NCBI GenBank assembly: GCA_035523995.1
Contig: DATKPQ010000065.1
Location: forward strand, 1-64,000
Source of the DNA: JASHVB01 sp035523995
GTDB lineage: Bacteria > Pseudomonadota > Alphaproteobacteria > Acetobacterales > Acetobacteraceae
Reading direction: 5' to 3'
Length of the DNA: 64,000 nt
Shown in pieces: positions 46,914 to 56,069 of this stretch. Every line of letters starts with the position of its first letter. Position 1 is the first letter of the stretch. The position numbers were made by a program, and so were the translations under genes. Below the pieces are notes generated by a model. That model had not been told where the DNA came from. It was given only the letters and a program-made list of their open reading frames with translations, and ran no database searches.

Positions 46914-47383
46914 CGGCAGGGCTCCAGTTCGTTGGTGACAAGGTCGCGTGCGTCGTGGACGCGTGGCGCGGCGGGGCGGGTCTCGCCAGCGCCCCGCCCC
47001 AACACGGAATCCTCGTGGCTGATGATCCGGCGGGTCAGCTTCAAGGCGTGGAAGCAATCGTCGGCCTCAGCCGCGGCCAGCGCATCATCCAGAATCTCGC
47101 AGGCCAGCGCCGACGTGGTGGCGCCTTTGAAAGCTGCGATAAGCTGGCGCGCCGTGGCCAGGCCGCGCGGGCGCTCCGCCTCGTCGCCGATATACGCGGT
47201 CTGCAAGGCGAAATAGATGCGCCGCGCGGGCGTGTCCGCCTGGTCCGGCGGCATGATCTGCTTGCCGAACAGAAAACGCGCCTTCGCGGTGAGTTCGATG
47301 CGTGACTTCGTGCGGAAGCGGATCGGTGCGCCGTTGACGATCATGACCTCGCCCTGGCGCAATTCCAATACCAAATTAGACAT
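46910..47383 (-). CDS. flbT: flagellin post-transcriptional repressor FlbT
   Basis: FlbT binds the 5' leader of flagellin mRNA and limits its translation until the hook is finished. The 157-residue product shows the family pattern: LVLELRQGEVMIVNGAPIRF, IELTAKARFLFGKQIMPPDQ, RRIYFALQTAYIG and HALKLTRRIISHEDSVL. ATG 47383 is chosen because similarity starts there; the upstream in-frame sequence is Arg-rich noise. flaF overlaps its stop, and flagellin lies just upstream. A leader hairpin before flagellin (48467-48481) is a possible target. Confidence 0.92.
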   Translation of the reverse strand: MSNLVLELRQGEVMIVNGAPIRFRTKSRIELTAKARFLFGKQIMPPDQADTPARRIYFALQTAYIGDEAERPRGLATARQLIAAFKGATTSALACEILDDALAAAEADDCFHALKLTRRIISHEDSVLGRGAGETRPAAPRVHDARDLVTNELEPCR

Positions 47384-47572
47384 GCGCCCCTTCCTGGTTC
47401 GCGTTCGATCGAGCCGCAGCCACGCGTCCGCATTCCGAAGAACGCGCGCGCGCCCGGCTTTGGCAGCCGTCGGAATCGACCCCGTACACCGCCGCCGCGA
47501 GGGGCATCGTATGAAGCCCCGCCCGGCCGGCGCGCGGTACGCGACGAGCTGAACGCCCGCCGCGTCACGCAC

Positions 47573-48430
47573 TTACTTGAAAAGGCTCAGCAGCGTCTGC
47601 GGCGCCTGGTTGGCCAAGGTCAGCGCCTGGGTGCCGAGCTGCTGCTGGATTTGCAGCGACTGCAGCAACGCCGATTCCTTCGCCAGGTCCGCATCAACCA
47701 GCGCACCAAGCCCGGAATTCAGCGCGTCCATCTTATCATTATTATAGCTGATCTGATTGTTCACGTAGTTGACCGACGAACCGACCGAGTTCAGTGCCGT
47801 GCCGACCGCATTCTGCTGATTGAGGAAGGTGCCCGTGGCGCTGATCAGCGCCGCAACCGTGCTCGCACCGTTCAACTGCGTGGTGGTGTATGCAATCGAG
47901 CCATACAGCTCAGACCCGCCGAAACTGGCAATCCCGTAGGTGGCGGCATTCTCATTCCGCACCACCGATACGGCACCGAACGTGCCGCTGCTGCCGGTGA
48001 TGTTGCCGATCAACGTCTTGCCGTTGTAGTTGGCATCCTCGATGAAGCTCTTCACGTTGCCCAGCAGAGACTGATACTGCTGCTCATACTGGGTGCGCTC
48101 ATTGCCCTGCACGCCAACGTCGGCCAGCTTGAGGAGCACGTCGCGCATACTCGACATGGTATTCGAGATATCGTTCAGCCCCGACTCGGTGGTGGAGAGC
48201 AATCCCTGAACGCCGCCGAGCTGCTGGTTGGCGCTGGTCAGCGCGCCAACGGTCGAGCGAACCGACTGCGCCACGGCGTACGCCGCACCGTCATCGGTGG
48301 CATCCGCCACGCGGTAGCCGGTGGAAACCTGCTTCTGCACGCCGTTGAGTTGGGTGTTGGTCTTGTCGAGCGACTCGAGCGCGATCATCGCGCCTGAGTT
48401 GGTGACGACGGAATTGATGCTACCGGACAT
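47573..48430 (-). CDS. flagellin
   Basis: The filament subunit, 285 residues. The N-terminal D0/D1 region (VTNSGAMIALESLDKTNTQL, VSTGYRVADATDDGAAYAVA) and the C-terminal D1/D0 region (DAINYNN-like helix, ADLAKESALLQSLQIQQQLG, TQALTLANQAPQTLL) are present. The middle is short, so there is almost no surface domain, as in many alphaproteobacterial flagellins. The Thr/Ser-rich centre offers O-glycosylation sites for the downstream GT41 enzyme. The start is ATG 48430; 21 upstream codons are not flagellin-like. flbT and flaF follow. Confidence 0.94.
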   Translation of the reverse strand: MSGSINSVVTNSGAMIALESLDKTNTQLNGVQKQVSTGYRVADATDDGAAYAVAQSVRSTVGALTSANQQLGGVQGLLSTTESGLNDISNTMSSMRDVLLKLADVGVQGNERTQYEQQYQSLLGNVKSFIEDANYNGKTLIGNITGSSGTFGAVSVVRNENAATYGIASFGGSELYGSIAYTTTQLNGASTVAALISATGTFLNQQNAVGTALNSVGSSVNYVNNQISYNNDKMDALNSGLGALVDADLAKESALLQSLQIQQQLGTQALTLANQAPQTLLSLFK

Positions 48431-48466
48431 GGTGTCTTGCCTTTGCCCACTGAGGTTACTGGATAC

Positions 48467-48481
48467 CCCGCCTTTTGCGGG
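48467..48481 (-). promoter_or_regulatory. leader hairpin before flagellin, possible FlbT target
   Basis: CCCGC and GCGGG (5 bp) pair around a short CTTTT/AAAAG loop, 37-51 bases upstream of the flagellin ATG. FlbT is known to bind flagellin leaders in Caulobacter; that this hairpin is the site here is only suggested by position. Confidence 0.3.
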
Positions 48482-48540
48482 CCTGCGCCCCATCCTGGGA
48501 CAAAGGAGTTAACAGCCTGTGAACTGCACACATTTTTCTG

Positions 48541-49641
48541 TCAGCCCGCAGGCAAAAATTTCGCCAGGGAGAGGCCGCTCATGCTGGCAATCACCTGGTA
48601 GGAAGCACTCAACTGGGTCTGCACCAGCGACAGGTTGGTCATCGCCTGCGCCACGTCCACGTCCTGCACATTGCCGACCTGCGTGGTCAGCGCCGTCGCG
48701 GTGTCCTGCATCGTGGTCTGGCTGGTGGTCAGCGCGCTCTGGGTATTGCCCAGCACGCCGGCATCTTCCGCCATCGCGCTGACCGCGCCGGTCAACGTGG
48801 CATTGGTACTCTGAACCAGTGTCTGGAAGCCGGAATCGCTCACCTGGGAGCTGCTCAGCGACCCCATCGTTGCCAACGCCATCATCACGTCGCGTATGTA
48901 CGAGCCTGTGCTCGTCGGCGGCGTGGTCGTGGTGCCCTGCGACGTGACGAAGGAGTTGGCGCTGGCAAGCAGTCCGACAGTGGCCGTCTGACCCTGTCCC
49001 ACCTGGATGGCCGGCGCCTGAAGGCTCGACGCGGGCTGCGACATATACGCGGAGAAAGGCGAAGTGCCGACAGCATTGGAGCTGGCGATACCCACCGTAT
49101 TGGTGATCGTTGCACTGGCGCCCTGCGCACCCAGCGCCTGCACCTGCGCTGCGATCTGGGTATAAAACCCATTGCTCAATATCGAATCGGGATCGGGCAC
49201 CGGCGGGTTCGTGCTGTCGGCGCCTCCGAATACGTACGTATCGCCACTCTGGGTATCGAGCAAACCCGCCACCTCCACCAGGGCCTGCTGCGCCGAGGCG
49301 GCAATCGTGTCCACTTCCGACGAGTCGGAGCCTTCCAGGTTCTCGGTCTGCGACAGGAAGTTGGACGCGATCTGCTGAATCTGCGTCATCGCCGTTTGCG
49401 TCACCTGCATGGTGCCGGCAGCGGCGTTGATATTGTTCTGCCAGGTCTGAAGGTCGGCGATCTGCGGGTTCAGATTCAGCGACACCGACGCACTGGCGCC
49501 AAGCCCGCCATAGGTGTCGGAAACCAGCCCGGAGCTGATTTGTTCCGTGAGCTGGTCCAGCTTCTGCTTCACCGACGCGGTATCGCTGATGAGATTGCTC
49601 ATCATGCCGTAGTCTGCCGGCCCGGCCGCAGCGATGCTCAT
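48541..49641 (-). CDS. flgL: hook-filament junction protein FlgL (HAP3)
   Basis: FlgL joins hook and filament. The 366-residue product has flagellin-like ends: N-terminal ISDTASVKQKLDQLTEQISS with GLVSDTYGGLG, and C-terminal DVDVAQAMTNLSLVQTQLSA with SYQVIASMSGLSLAKFLPAG. Between is DTYVFGGADSTNPPV, a typical FlgL landmark. It follows flgK by 115 bp and precedes flagellin by 110 bp on the same strand, so these late structural genes are probably transcribed together from the flgE promoter or in part from local ones. Confidence 0.92.
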   Translation of the reverse strand: MSIAAAGPADYGMMSNLISDTASVKQKLDQLTEQISSGLVSDTYGGLGASASVSLNLNPQIADLQTWQNNINAAAGTMQVTQTAMTQIQQIASNFLSQTENLEGSDSSEVDTIAASAQQALVEVAGLLDTQSGDTYVFGGADSTNPPVPDPDSILSNGFYTQIAAQVQALGAQGASATITNTVGIASSNAVGTSPFSAYMSQPASSLQAPAIQVGQGQTATVGLLASANSFVTSQGTTTTPPTSTGSYIRDVMMALATMGSLSSSQVSDSGFQTLVQSTNATLTGAVSAMAEDAGVLGNTQSALTTSQTTMQDTATALTTQVGNVQDVDVAQAMTNLSLVQTQLSASYQVIASMSGLSLAKFLPAG

Positions 49642-49756
49642 GGCACGTCCGCGCTCCCTCGTCCGCCTCCGGCCGGAGTGGGTGGGGTAAGGGTGAGCGG
49701 ATCAACACGCTGCCCCCTCACGCAGGAAAGGGAACGCTCCGCATGGCGGAGCCTTC

Positions 49757-51286
49757 TCATGCCTGCACCGTATTGATGAGCTGGTTCCACATGGACTGCA
49801 CCGCGCCGATGATCTTGGCGTTCACGCCATAGGCGTTCTGCAACTGGATCATCAGCGACATCTGGGTATCCATGTTCACCCCGCTCCCGGTGGACAGCGA
49901 ATTGCTCAGCGTGGTCTGCACCGCTTGCTCGGTAGCAAGTTGGTTCGTCGCATTGGAACTGTCTTGCGCCTGCGACGAGACCAGAGTCGAGGCAATCCCA
50001 CCCAACGTGGTGGGCGCGGTGTATGGTGCATTCAGCGTGCCAGAGGCACCGAGATCCGTCGTATTCGACGCCGGTTGCGGCACGCCGGCCTGCACATCGG
50101 CGCCGAATGTGTATGTGAGTATGTTGTCGATCAGAGTACTGAACCCAGACGGGCCGCCCGGCGGATTCGGCGTGAACGCAGCCGCACCGCTCGGGCTGCC
50201 GGCGATCGTGTTGGTGCCGTCGCGCACCAGCGAAGGATCGGATTGAACCGCTGGATTCACCTGAATTTCCGCGGCAAACCCGACATAGCCCTGCTGCACC
50301 GGAGTCCCGCCGCCCGCCGGCACGTTGCCGTTCGGATCCGAAAACAGCGTGAGCCCCTGGGCGGAAAATCGGCTGGCGAGGTTCTGGGAAAATTCGTCCA
50401 GCTCCGCCTGATAGGTCGGCAGCGTTGCATCGCGCAGCGTAATGTTGGCGCCGAGCTGGCCGCCGGTGAGCTGGCTCGTGACATCGGTCCCGTCCAGCGT
50501 AATCGCCGCAATGCCGCCGCCCGGGTAATAACTGCCGGGCTGCACATTTGCGCTGCTGGTGGTCAGCGGATCGGACGTGCCGTCGGTCGGCAGCGTCATC
50601 CCGCCCGACGTGGTGATCAGCATATTGCCGTCGGGCTGTACGTAGGTATTCACACCGACCACTTGCCCGAGTTGCTGTACCGCCTGGTCGCGCTGGTTCT
50701 CGAGATCGGCCGTGCTCTGCCCGCCGGATTGCAGCTTGACGATCTGCGCATTCAACTGGCTGATCGTGCCGAGCGTGCTGTTGATCATGTTCACACCGCT
50801 GACGACATTGTTCTCCGCCGTCTGGCGCTGCTGCGTATAGGCGTTGGACAGGGCATTGATGCTGCCGGCGAGCGTGGACGCGGCGGAGACAACGGCCGTC
50901 TGCTGTGTCTGGTTCGACGGGTCGTTCAGCAGGGTGGAGAACTGGTCCTGCAATTGCCCCAGCAAACTGGCGATGTCGCCGCCCTGTCCCGGCGTGCCCT
51001 GCACGGCATCGATCGCCTGCAACGCGGTCTGCGTCGTCTGCAATCCGGCCACCGTGGCGTTCTGCTGAAACACCTGCGCCTGCAGCGCGGTATCGAGATT
51101 TCGTGTCACCGGGCCGGTGATAACGCCCAGGCTGATGCCGTTGGCGGTCAGCTCCTCTTGCGTCGCAGTTTCCGTGACATAGCCGGGCGTGTCGGCATTT
51201 GCGACGTTGTGCGACACCAGCGCCAACTGGCTGTTGACGTTGACAAGGCTGCTGGTCGCAATCGACAGGGCTGCGGTGAGGCTCAT
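49757..51286 (-). CDS. flgK: hook-associated protein FlgK (HAP1)
   Basis: FlgK caps the hook before filament growth. The 509-residue product has the rod/hook N-terminal motif (LALVSHNVANADTPGYVTET), a helix-rich segment with LENQRDQAVQQLGQVVGVNT, and the C-terminal VNMDTQMSLMIQLQNAYGVN with AKIIGAVQSMWNQLINTV. Length is usual. It lies 70 bp after flgE on the same strand. Confidence 0.95.
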   Translation of the reverse strand: MSLTAALSIATSSLVNVNSQLALVSHNVANADTPGYVTETATQEELTANGISLGVITGPVTRNLDTALQAQVFQQNATVAGLQTTQTALQAIDAVQGTPGQGGDIASLLGQLQDQFSTLLNDPSNQTQQTAVVSAASTLAGSINALSNAYTQQRQTAENNVVSGVNMINSTLGTISQLNAQIVKLQSGGQSTADLENQRDQAVQQLGQVVGVNTYVQPDGNMLITTSGGMTLPTDGTSDPLTTSSANVQPGSYYPGGGIAAITLDGTDVTSQLTGGQLGANITLRDATLPTYQAELDEFSQNLASRFSAQGLTLFSDPNGNVPAGGGTPVQQGYVGFAAEIQVNPAVQSDPSLVRDGTNTIAGSPSGAAAFTPNPPGGPSGFSTLIDNILTYTFGADVQAGVPQPASNTTDLGASGTLNAPYTAPTTLGGIASTLVSSQAQDSSNATNQLATEQAVQTTLSNSLSTGSGVNMDTQMSLMIQLQNAYGVNAKIIGAVQSMWNQLINTVQA

Positions 51287-51356
51287 GATTGTGCAATGTC
51301 ATGGTGATCGTACAACGTCACGGCGGTCGTGGGCCCGCCATGACGAAGTACCGGCA

Positions 51357-52691
51357 TCACTGCTTCATATCCACCGTCGTTTCCAGCATCTGCTGCGCGG
51401 TGGTCACCATCTTGGCATTCGCGCTGTACGCCTGCTGTGCGACGATCAGGTTGCTGAACTCGGTCGCGATATCGACGTTCGAACTCTCCACGGATCCAAC
51501 CACCAGGTTGCCGGCACCATTCGTGCTCGCTTGCTCGGCGAGCGGCGTGCCGGAGCCCAGGGTCGTGGTGAACGACTGCCCGTCCTGCCGCTGCAACGCA
51601 TCCGGATTGTTGAACGTGATCAGCGGCACCTGCGCAATCGTCCGCGTCTGGCCGTTGTTGTAGTTCACCACAATGTCGCCGTTCGCTTGCGGCGTAACGC
51701 CAGAGTAGCTGCCAGGCGGAACGCCGTTCTGCGTCAGTCCCTCGAGATTGTATTGCGTGCCGGCGTACTGGGTCAGGCCATTGGCCGCGCCGTAGTTGCC
51801 CACGTTGAGCGTAATCGCCTGGTTTCCGTTGCCGAAGTCCGCGTCGAAGCTCACGGTGGCGGCCGAACCGGCGGAGGCCGCGCTAACGGTGACGCTGCCG
51901 GGGTCGGTCGCATCAGTCACGAGATTGCCTATTGTCCCCGATGGTGCGGTGGCATCGCCCGCGGCGCTGGGGCCGAAGGTCACGTCCGCGGTGCCGCAAT
52001 CCGGGGTGGCAGCATCCGGGCAATTGATCTGCACCGTCCAATTGTTCGGCGACGTCTGCACCCAGTTCAGCGTGATGGTGTGCTCGGTCCCGAGCGAGTC
52101 ATACACATCGATATCCGACGATATCGGCGAGGAAGACGTCGCCGTCCCCGAGGCCGGCGTGGCCGGCAGGTTCGCCGACAGCGTCACCTGGCTCGTTGCC
52201 ACCGGATTGTACACGCTCTGCGACACCTGGATCGGCGCCAGACTGTTCTGGTTGACGATGCCGGTCGATGAATCCACCGACCACCCATTCAAATATTCCC
52301 CCGCACTGTTCACCAGATAGCCCGAGCTGTTGAGCGTAAAGTCGCCAGCACGTGAATAGAACTGCTGCGGGTTGAAAGTAGGGGTCCCATTCACCTGACC
52401 GGTTTCCTGCGACACGGCGAAGAACCCCTGTCCCGCGATCGCCAGCGCCAGCGGGTTGTTGACCTGCGTGATCGTGCCCTGGACGTTGTTCAGATAGTCC
52501 GGCTGCGCCACCACCGCTCCGGGATCATTCACCGTGGCGGTGCTGGTGGTGAGGTAATCGACGAAATTCGTATCCACTTCCTTGTAACCGGTGGTCTGGC
52601 TGTTGGCGACGTTGTCGGAAATGTTGCCGAACGCGGTCGATTGCGCGGTCAGGCCGGAGATGGCGGTGTTCATCGCCCCAAGCAAGGACAT
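51357..52691 (-). CDS. flgE: flagellar hook protein FlgE
   Basis: FlgE builds the hook. From ATG 52691 the product has 444 residues. It has the N-terminal MSLLGAMNTAISGLTAQSTA and NISDNVANSQTTGYKEVD, LALAIAGQGFFAVSQETG, and the C-terminal VESSNVDIATEFSNLIVAQQ with AYSANAKMVTTAQQMLETTV. AGGAG precedes the start with good spacing. A sigma-54-type promoter lies about 60 bp upstream. The open frame runs 104 codons further upstream, but that part covers the promoter and a repeat and is not coding. It heads the minus-strand flagellar series. Confidence 0.96.
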   Translation of the reverse strand: MSLLGAMNTAISGLTAQSTAFGNISDNVANSQTTGYKEVDTNFVDYLTTSTATVNDPGAVVAQPDYLNNVQGTITQVNNPLALAIAGQGFFAVSQETGQVNGTPTFNPQQFYSRAGDFTLNSSGYLVNSAGEYLNGWSVDSSTGIVNQNSLAPIQVSQSVYNPVATSQVTLSANLPATPASGTATSSSPISSDIDVYDSLGTEHTITLNWVQTSPNNWTVQINCPDAATPDCGTADVTFGPSAAGDATAPSGTIGNLVTDATDPGSVTVSAASAGSAATVSFDADFGNGNQAITLNVGNYGAANGLTQYAGTQYNLEGLTQNGVPPGSYSGVTPQANGDIVVNYNNGQTRTIAQVPLITFNNPDALQRQDGQSFTTTLGSGTPLAEQASTNGAGNLVVGSVESSNVDIATEFSNLIVAQQAYSANAKMVTTAQQMLETTVDMKQ

Positions 52692-52750
52692 TGGCAGGCT
52701 CCTGCGATGCCGGCCCCGCGATGGGCGCGGGTCCGTTCGCAGCGACGCGC

Positions 52751-52766
52751 AGCAGGAAACGTGCCA
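52751..52766 (-). promoter_or_regulatory. sigma-54 -24/-12 promoter of the flgE series
   Basis: On the minus strand TGGCACGTTTCCTGCT has the invariant GG-N10-GC of RpoN promoters and a perfect -24 element (TGGCACG). Transcription would start near 52740, leaving a leader of about 50 bases before the flgE ATG. Confidence 0.75.
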
Positions 52767-52871
52767 GCACGAATGGGAGCAGTACGCTCGTACAGTCTTG
52801 CGCCCGGTGTGTTGCAACTCTCGTTGAGAGGCGCGAGTGCCGGTCACGCGGGTAGCGCAGCCAACGACACC

Positions 52872-52974
52872 TGTCATTGCGAGGAGTGTAGCGACGAAGC
52901 GATCTCCCGCCCCCAGAGCCATTGCAAACCCACCTGCGATAAACCGTTTCGTCGCCCCAGGCCTTACAACGACA
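52872..52974. repeat. interspersed palindromic repeat, family 1, copy F
   Basis: TGTCATTGCGAGGAGTGTAG with GCGACGAAGCGATCTC at the left and CCGTTTCGTCGC to CAACGACA at the right. It lies between the two divergent sigma-54 promoters, where enhancer sites for the activator would be expected. Confidence 0.8.
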
Positions 52975-53108
52975 CGGTCTCCGTGAACGGTGGAACCAGA
53001 CACCCGGGTGCCGCACTCACCCGGCAGCTTCCGCCAGCCACACGAACCGACCCGGCAGTTTCTGCCCCATCGGTGTTGGTAAAATCCGTTCGCAAGCGGC
53101 GATCAGCT

Positions 53109-53124
53109 TGGCCCGGCTTTTGCG
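53109..53124 (+). promoter_or_regulatory. sigma-54 -24/-12 promoter of fliK-flgD
   Basis: TGGCCCGGCTTTTGCG keeps GG-N10-GC with a TTGC -12 element. Transcription would start near 53135, about 22 bases before the fliK ATG. Confidence 0.7.
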
Positions 53125-53156
53125 TTCCTGGCGTCGACACGAATGCGGAGTGCGCA

Positions 53157-54791
53157 ATGCCGCAGGCAATGGCTCTGACGGCTCTGAGTCCGATGGCGAA
53201 GGCTGCGCCAACGGCGGCGGTGCAAACTGCCGGCCTGGGTGGCACGACAGCGACGGGATCTCCGTTCGCGGGTGTACTGCGAACGTTCGATCGCGCCGCT
53301 GCACCCGGCAAAGTGGCCGGCGCGAACGCGCCAGCCGAGACCGCGACGCTCGCGCCACCAACTGCGATCCCCACACCGCAGCCAGCCATCAATAGTGTGC
53401 CGTCCCATTCGGACGGCACAGAGACACGCACAGCTCCGGCGCTCGCCGGCTCCGCCGATCCGACAGCAGACCAGGAACAATCTGCCGCGATGCGCGGGGC
53501 CGCGGTGGCACAATCCGCAAGGGCCCAGCCGGCGATCGCACAACAATCATCATCCACAGTTGGGTCCGGCGTCCGTTCGGCCAAGCATGCGAAGGTTCCT
53601 CCCGGTTCCGATGATCCGTCCGGTTCCGAGGATGCTTCCTCAGGTTCGCCACGCCCTGCGACAGAAAGCATGCCCGGCGGTGCGACAGTGGTGGCTTTTC
53701 GAACCGCCCAACCGGTGGCCCGCCGAGGAGCAAAGCCGCCCGCACCGGACCAGCCGACGGACCAACCCAGCGCGATTTCGGTGACTGCCTCCAACACGCA
53801 GCCCGCGGGCCACCATGCCCCCGCTGCGGTTGACGGGGCCGGAACGCAACAACCAACCAACCAGGTCAACGCGGCCGGGACGCAACAGCAGGGCAATCAA
53901 ACGGCCGATTCAGCGCCCGCCACCGGCGGCCCGGCCGATCCCGCACTCGCAGCCGCCATGCCTGCGCCGGCTGCCGCGGCATCGCCTGGCGCGGCAGACG
54001 ATCAACCGGCCCGAACCGACCCCTTGTCACACGCGCAAGCCGCATCGGGCGCCGCCGGCCCGGGGTTGCCGCAGCAATCCGGCGCGATGGATATCGGGCC
54101 GCACGCGCCGGCGCCGCAGCCGTCACCAGCCGCCGACGCCGCGGCGCCACCAGCTTCAACCGCAACCAACGCGACGCCAACACCCATATCCGCAACCACG
54201 CTGCCGCTTTTGCCGCCGCTTCCCGGATCCGACGCAGCCCCCTCCGTATCCGCCGCAGCGTCCGCCGATGCGGGCACCGCCACGCAAGTCACATCGCCGG
54301 ATGCGACCGGCGCAGCGCCGCCGGGCCATCAGGTCTCCACGGCACTGCTGTCGCTCTCGCGTGGCACGGATGGGACGCAGAGCATGATGCTGCACCTGGA
54401 ACCCGCCGGGCTGGGCCAGGTACAGATCCGTATCGATCGCCCGCAGGATGCGCCCGCCCGCGTGGACATCGCCGTGGAGCGCCCGGAGACCATGACCCTG
54501 CTGCAACATGACCAGCCGGAATTGCAGCGTGCGCTGGACCAGGCCGGCATTCCCTCGGATGGGCGCAGCCTGACCCTGCATCTCGCCACGCCCGATGCGC
54601 TGGCGCCATCTGCCGGCGCGCATGGCGGCATGGCGGCCAATGCCGGCGCGGGCCAGGGCGGCGGTGGCAACGGATCCGGCACCCGAACCAGCGGGACCGG
54701 CGGCACGGAAGACTCTGCCGACGCCGCACAGGATGACGCGCCAGCCCCCCTGCCCCGTTGGCTGCGTGCCGGCCTCGACATCACTGCCTAG
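53157..54791 (+). CDS. fliK: flagellar hook-length control protein FliK
   Basis: FliK measures hook length and switches export to filament substrates. The 544-residue product has a long low-complexity Ala/Pro/Gln/Thr region (about 1-400), as expected for the ruler part. The conserved hook-length domain follows, with MMLHLEPAGLGQVQIRIDRP, ARVDIAVERPETMTLLQHDQ, PELQRALDQAGIP and SLTLHLATPDA. ATG 53157 has GCGGAG six bases upstream and lies just behind a sigma-54 promoter; the upstream open frame crosses that promoter and is not coding. flgD follows 14 bp later. Confidence 0.9.
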   Translation: MPQAMALTALSPMAKAAPTAAVQTAGLGGTTATGSPFAGVLRTFDRAAAPGKVAGANAPAETATLAPPTAIPTPQPAINSVPSHSDGTETRTAPALAGSADPTADQEQSAAMRGAAVAQSARAQPAIAQQSSSTVGSGVRSAKHAKVPPGSDDPSGSEDASSGSPRPATESMPGGATVVAFRTAQPVARRGAKPPAPDQPTDQPSAISVTASNTQPAGHHAPAAVDGAGTQQPTNQVNAAGTQQQGNQTADSAPATGGPADPALAAAMPAPAAAASPGAADDQPARTDPLSHAQAASGAAGPGLPQQSGAMDIGPHAPAPQPSPAADAAAPPASTATNATPTPISATTLPLLPPLPGSDAAPSVSAAASADAGTATQVTSPDATGAAPPGHQVSTALLSLSRGTDGTQSMMLHLEPAGLGQVQIRIDRPQDAPARVDIAVERPETMTLLQHDQPELQRALDQAGIPSDGRSLTLHLATPDALAPSAGAHGGMAANAGAGQGGGGNGSGTRTSGTGGTEDSADAAQDDAPAPLPRWLRAGLDITA

Positions 54792-54805
54792 AAGGTAGCA
54801 CCGCC

Positions 54806-55480
54806 ATGAGCATCGCTTCCGTCGCCGCCCAGCAGACTGCCGCCAGTTCCGGCACCGCGTCGCAGACCGCGAACAACGCGCTGTCGTCGCTGGACGGCAA
54901 TTTCACCGACTTCCTCAACATGCTGATGACGCAGTTGCAGAACCAGGACCCGACCAGTCCGATGGACTCCGACCAGTTCACCAGCGAACTGGTGCAGTTC
55001 GCCTCGGTCGAGCAACAGATCGGCACCAACCAGAGTCTGACTCAGTTGATCCAGGCCACCCAGGGCAGCGAAGTGATCCAGGGCAGCCAGATGATCGGCC
55101 AGCAGGTAACGGTGCAGACAACGCAAGTGCCGCTGCAGAACGGCTCGGCGACGGTGAACATCAGCGCGCCGACCGCACAGCCGGTGTCGATCGCGATCAC
55201 CAATTCGTCCGGTGTGACGGTCTATAACGGATCGATCAACGCGCAGGCAGGCAACAACAAATGGACATGGAACGGCACGGACAATGCCGGCGATTCGGTG
55301 CCCGACGGTGTTTATACCCTGGTACCGACCGGCACCTCGGGCGGCAGCGCCAGCACGCTGACGTTCACCGTGACCGGGACGGCGACCGGGGTAACGGAAT
55401 CGAACAATGCCGTGCAATTGCAACTTGGCACGCTGTCGGTGCCGTTCAGTTCGATCACGTCGGTGGGGAACCAGTCTTGA
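54806..55480 (+). CDS. flgD: flagellar hook capping protein FlgD
   Basis: FlgD is the scaffold that caps the growing hook. The 224-residue product has the conserved N-terminus FTDFLNMLMTQLQNQDPTSP with MDSDQFTSELVQFASVEQQI, followed by FlgD Ig-like and tudor-like regions (GVTVYNGSINAQAGNNKWTW, DGVYTLVPTGTSGG). GAAGGTAG precedes ATG 54806. It is co-transcribed with fliK and divergent from flgE. Confidence 0.94.
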   Translation: MSIASVAAQQTAASSGTASQTANNALSSLDGNFTDFLNMLMTQLQNQDPTSPMDSDQFTSELVQFASVEQQIGTNQSLTQLIQATQGSEVIQGSQMIGQQVTVQTTQVPLQNGSATVNISAPTAQPVSIAITNSSGVTVYNGSINAQAGNNKWTWNGTDNAGDSVPDGVYTLVPTGTSGGSASTLTFTVTGTATGVTESNNAVQLQLGTLSVPFSSITSVGNQS

Positions 55481-55811
55481 TATGGCTTCCATTGATGCAG
55501 TGACACGCTCCAAAACGCGTGAATTGTACGCGGCGTAGGAATTGGAAAATTGAACAGCGGACGAGCTTTGTGCCGCCTGAAGCTGCAATCAACGCGCCCA
55601 CCGCCGCATCTCGCGTGGCCCGGGAAGGGCATTTGGTGTCTCCGGACCGACTGAAGTTTTGCAAGAGTAACCACGAAGGCACAAAGGCACGAAGCCAGGG
55701 GTACTGTTACGGTTTGCTTCCATGGGATGCGCCGTGCGTTCCTTTGCCGAATAAGGCGAACGTTTTGAGTGGCGGGATCAGGAAGGCCGATCAGCATGGA
55801 TCAATAAACTC
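55481..55811. other. intergenic after flgD
   Basis: 331 bases without a supportable gene. A stretch near 55667-55694 (AACCACGAAGGCACAAAGGC and on) resembles repetitive sequence often seen near GxxExxY-type units in other bacteria (recalled, not searched). Confidence 0.4.
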
Positions 55812-56069
55812 ATGGGGCCGTTCGACGCGGAGACCCCTGACGTGACCAACCTGTTTTCCGCCTTCGATCAGGCGCGGCTCAACGGCGAGGCGCCGCCCAT
55901 TCCCGCCGCCTACGCGACAGTGCCAGCCAGCTGGACCACCGAACTGCCGGCGCAAACCGGCGCCGACTGCCGGATGATCGGCGTCGTGCCCACCAACGTG
56001 CAACTGCACATCGCCAACCCGATCCCGCCGGATTTCAACCCGCGCCCGAAGACCAATCCAGGTACGTAG
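55812..56069 (+). CDS. hypothetical protein
   Basis: An 85-residue frame with coding-like composition (DVTNLFSAFDQARLNGEAPP, TELPAQTGADCRMIGVVPTN). It has no signal peptide or known domain. Its C-terminal codons run into a 32-bp tandem repeat (56051-56113). The ribosome binding site is weak. It lies after the fliK-flgD unit on the same strand, 331 bp away, so a flagellar link cannot be claimed. Confidence 0.4.
   Translation: MGPFDAETPDVTNLFSAFDQARLNGEAPPIPAAYATVPASWTTELPAQTGADCRMIGVVPTNVQLHIANPIPPDFNPRPKTNPGT

Larger units (their letters stand above)
52692..53156. other. divergent flgE/fliK control region
   Basis: 465 bases hold two sigma-54-type promoters, one for each direction, with a family-1 repeat (52872-52974) between them. 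No gene is present. Confidence 0.7.
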
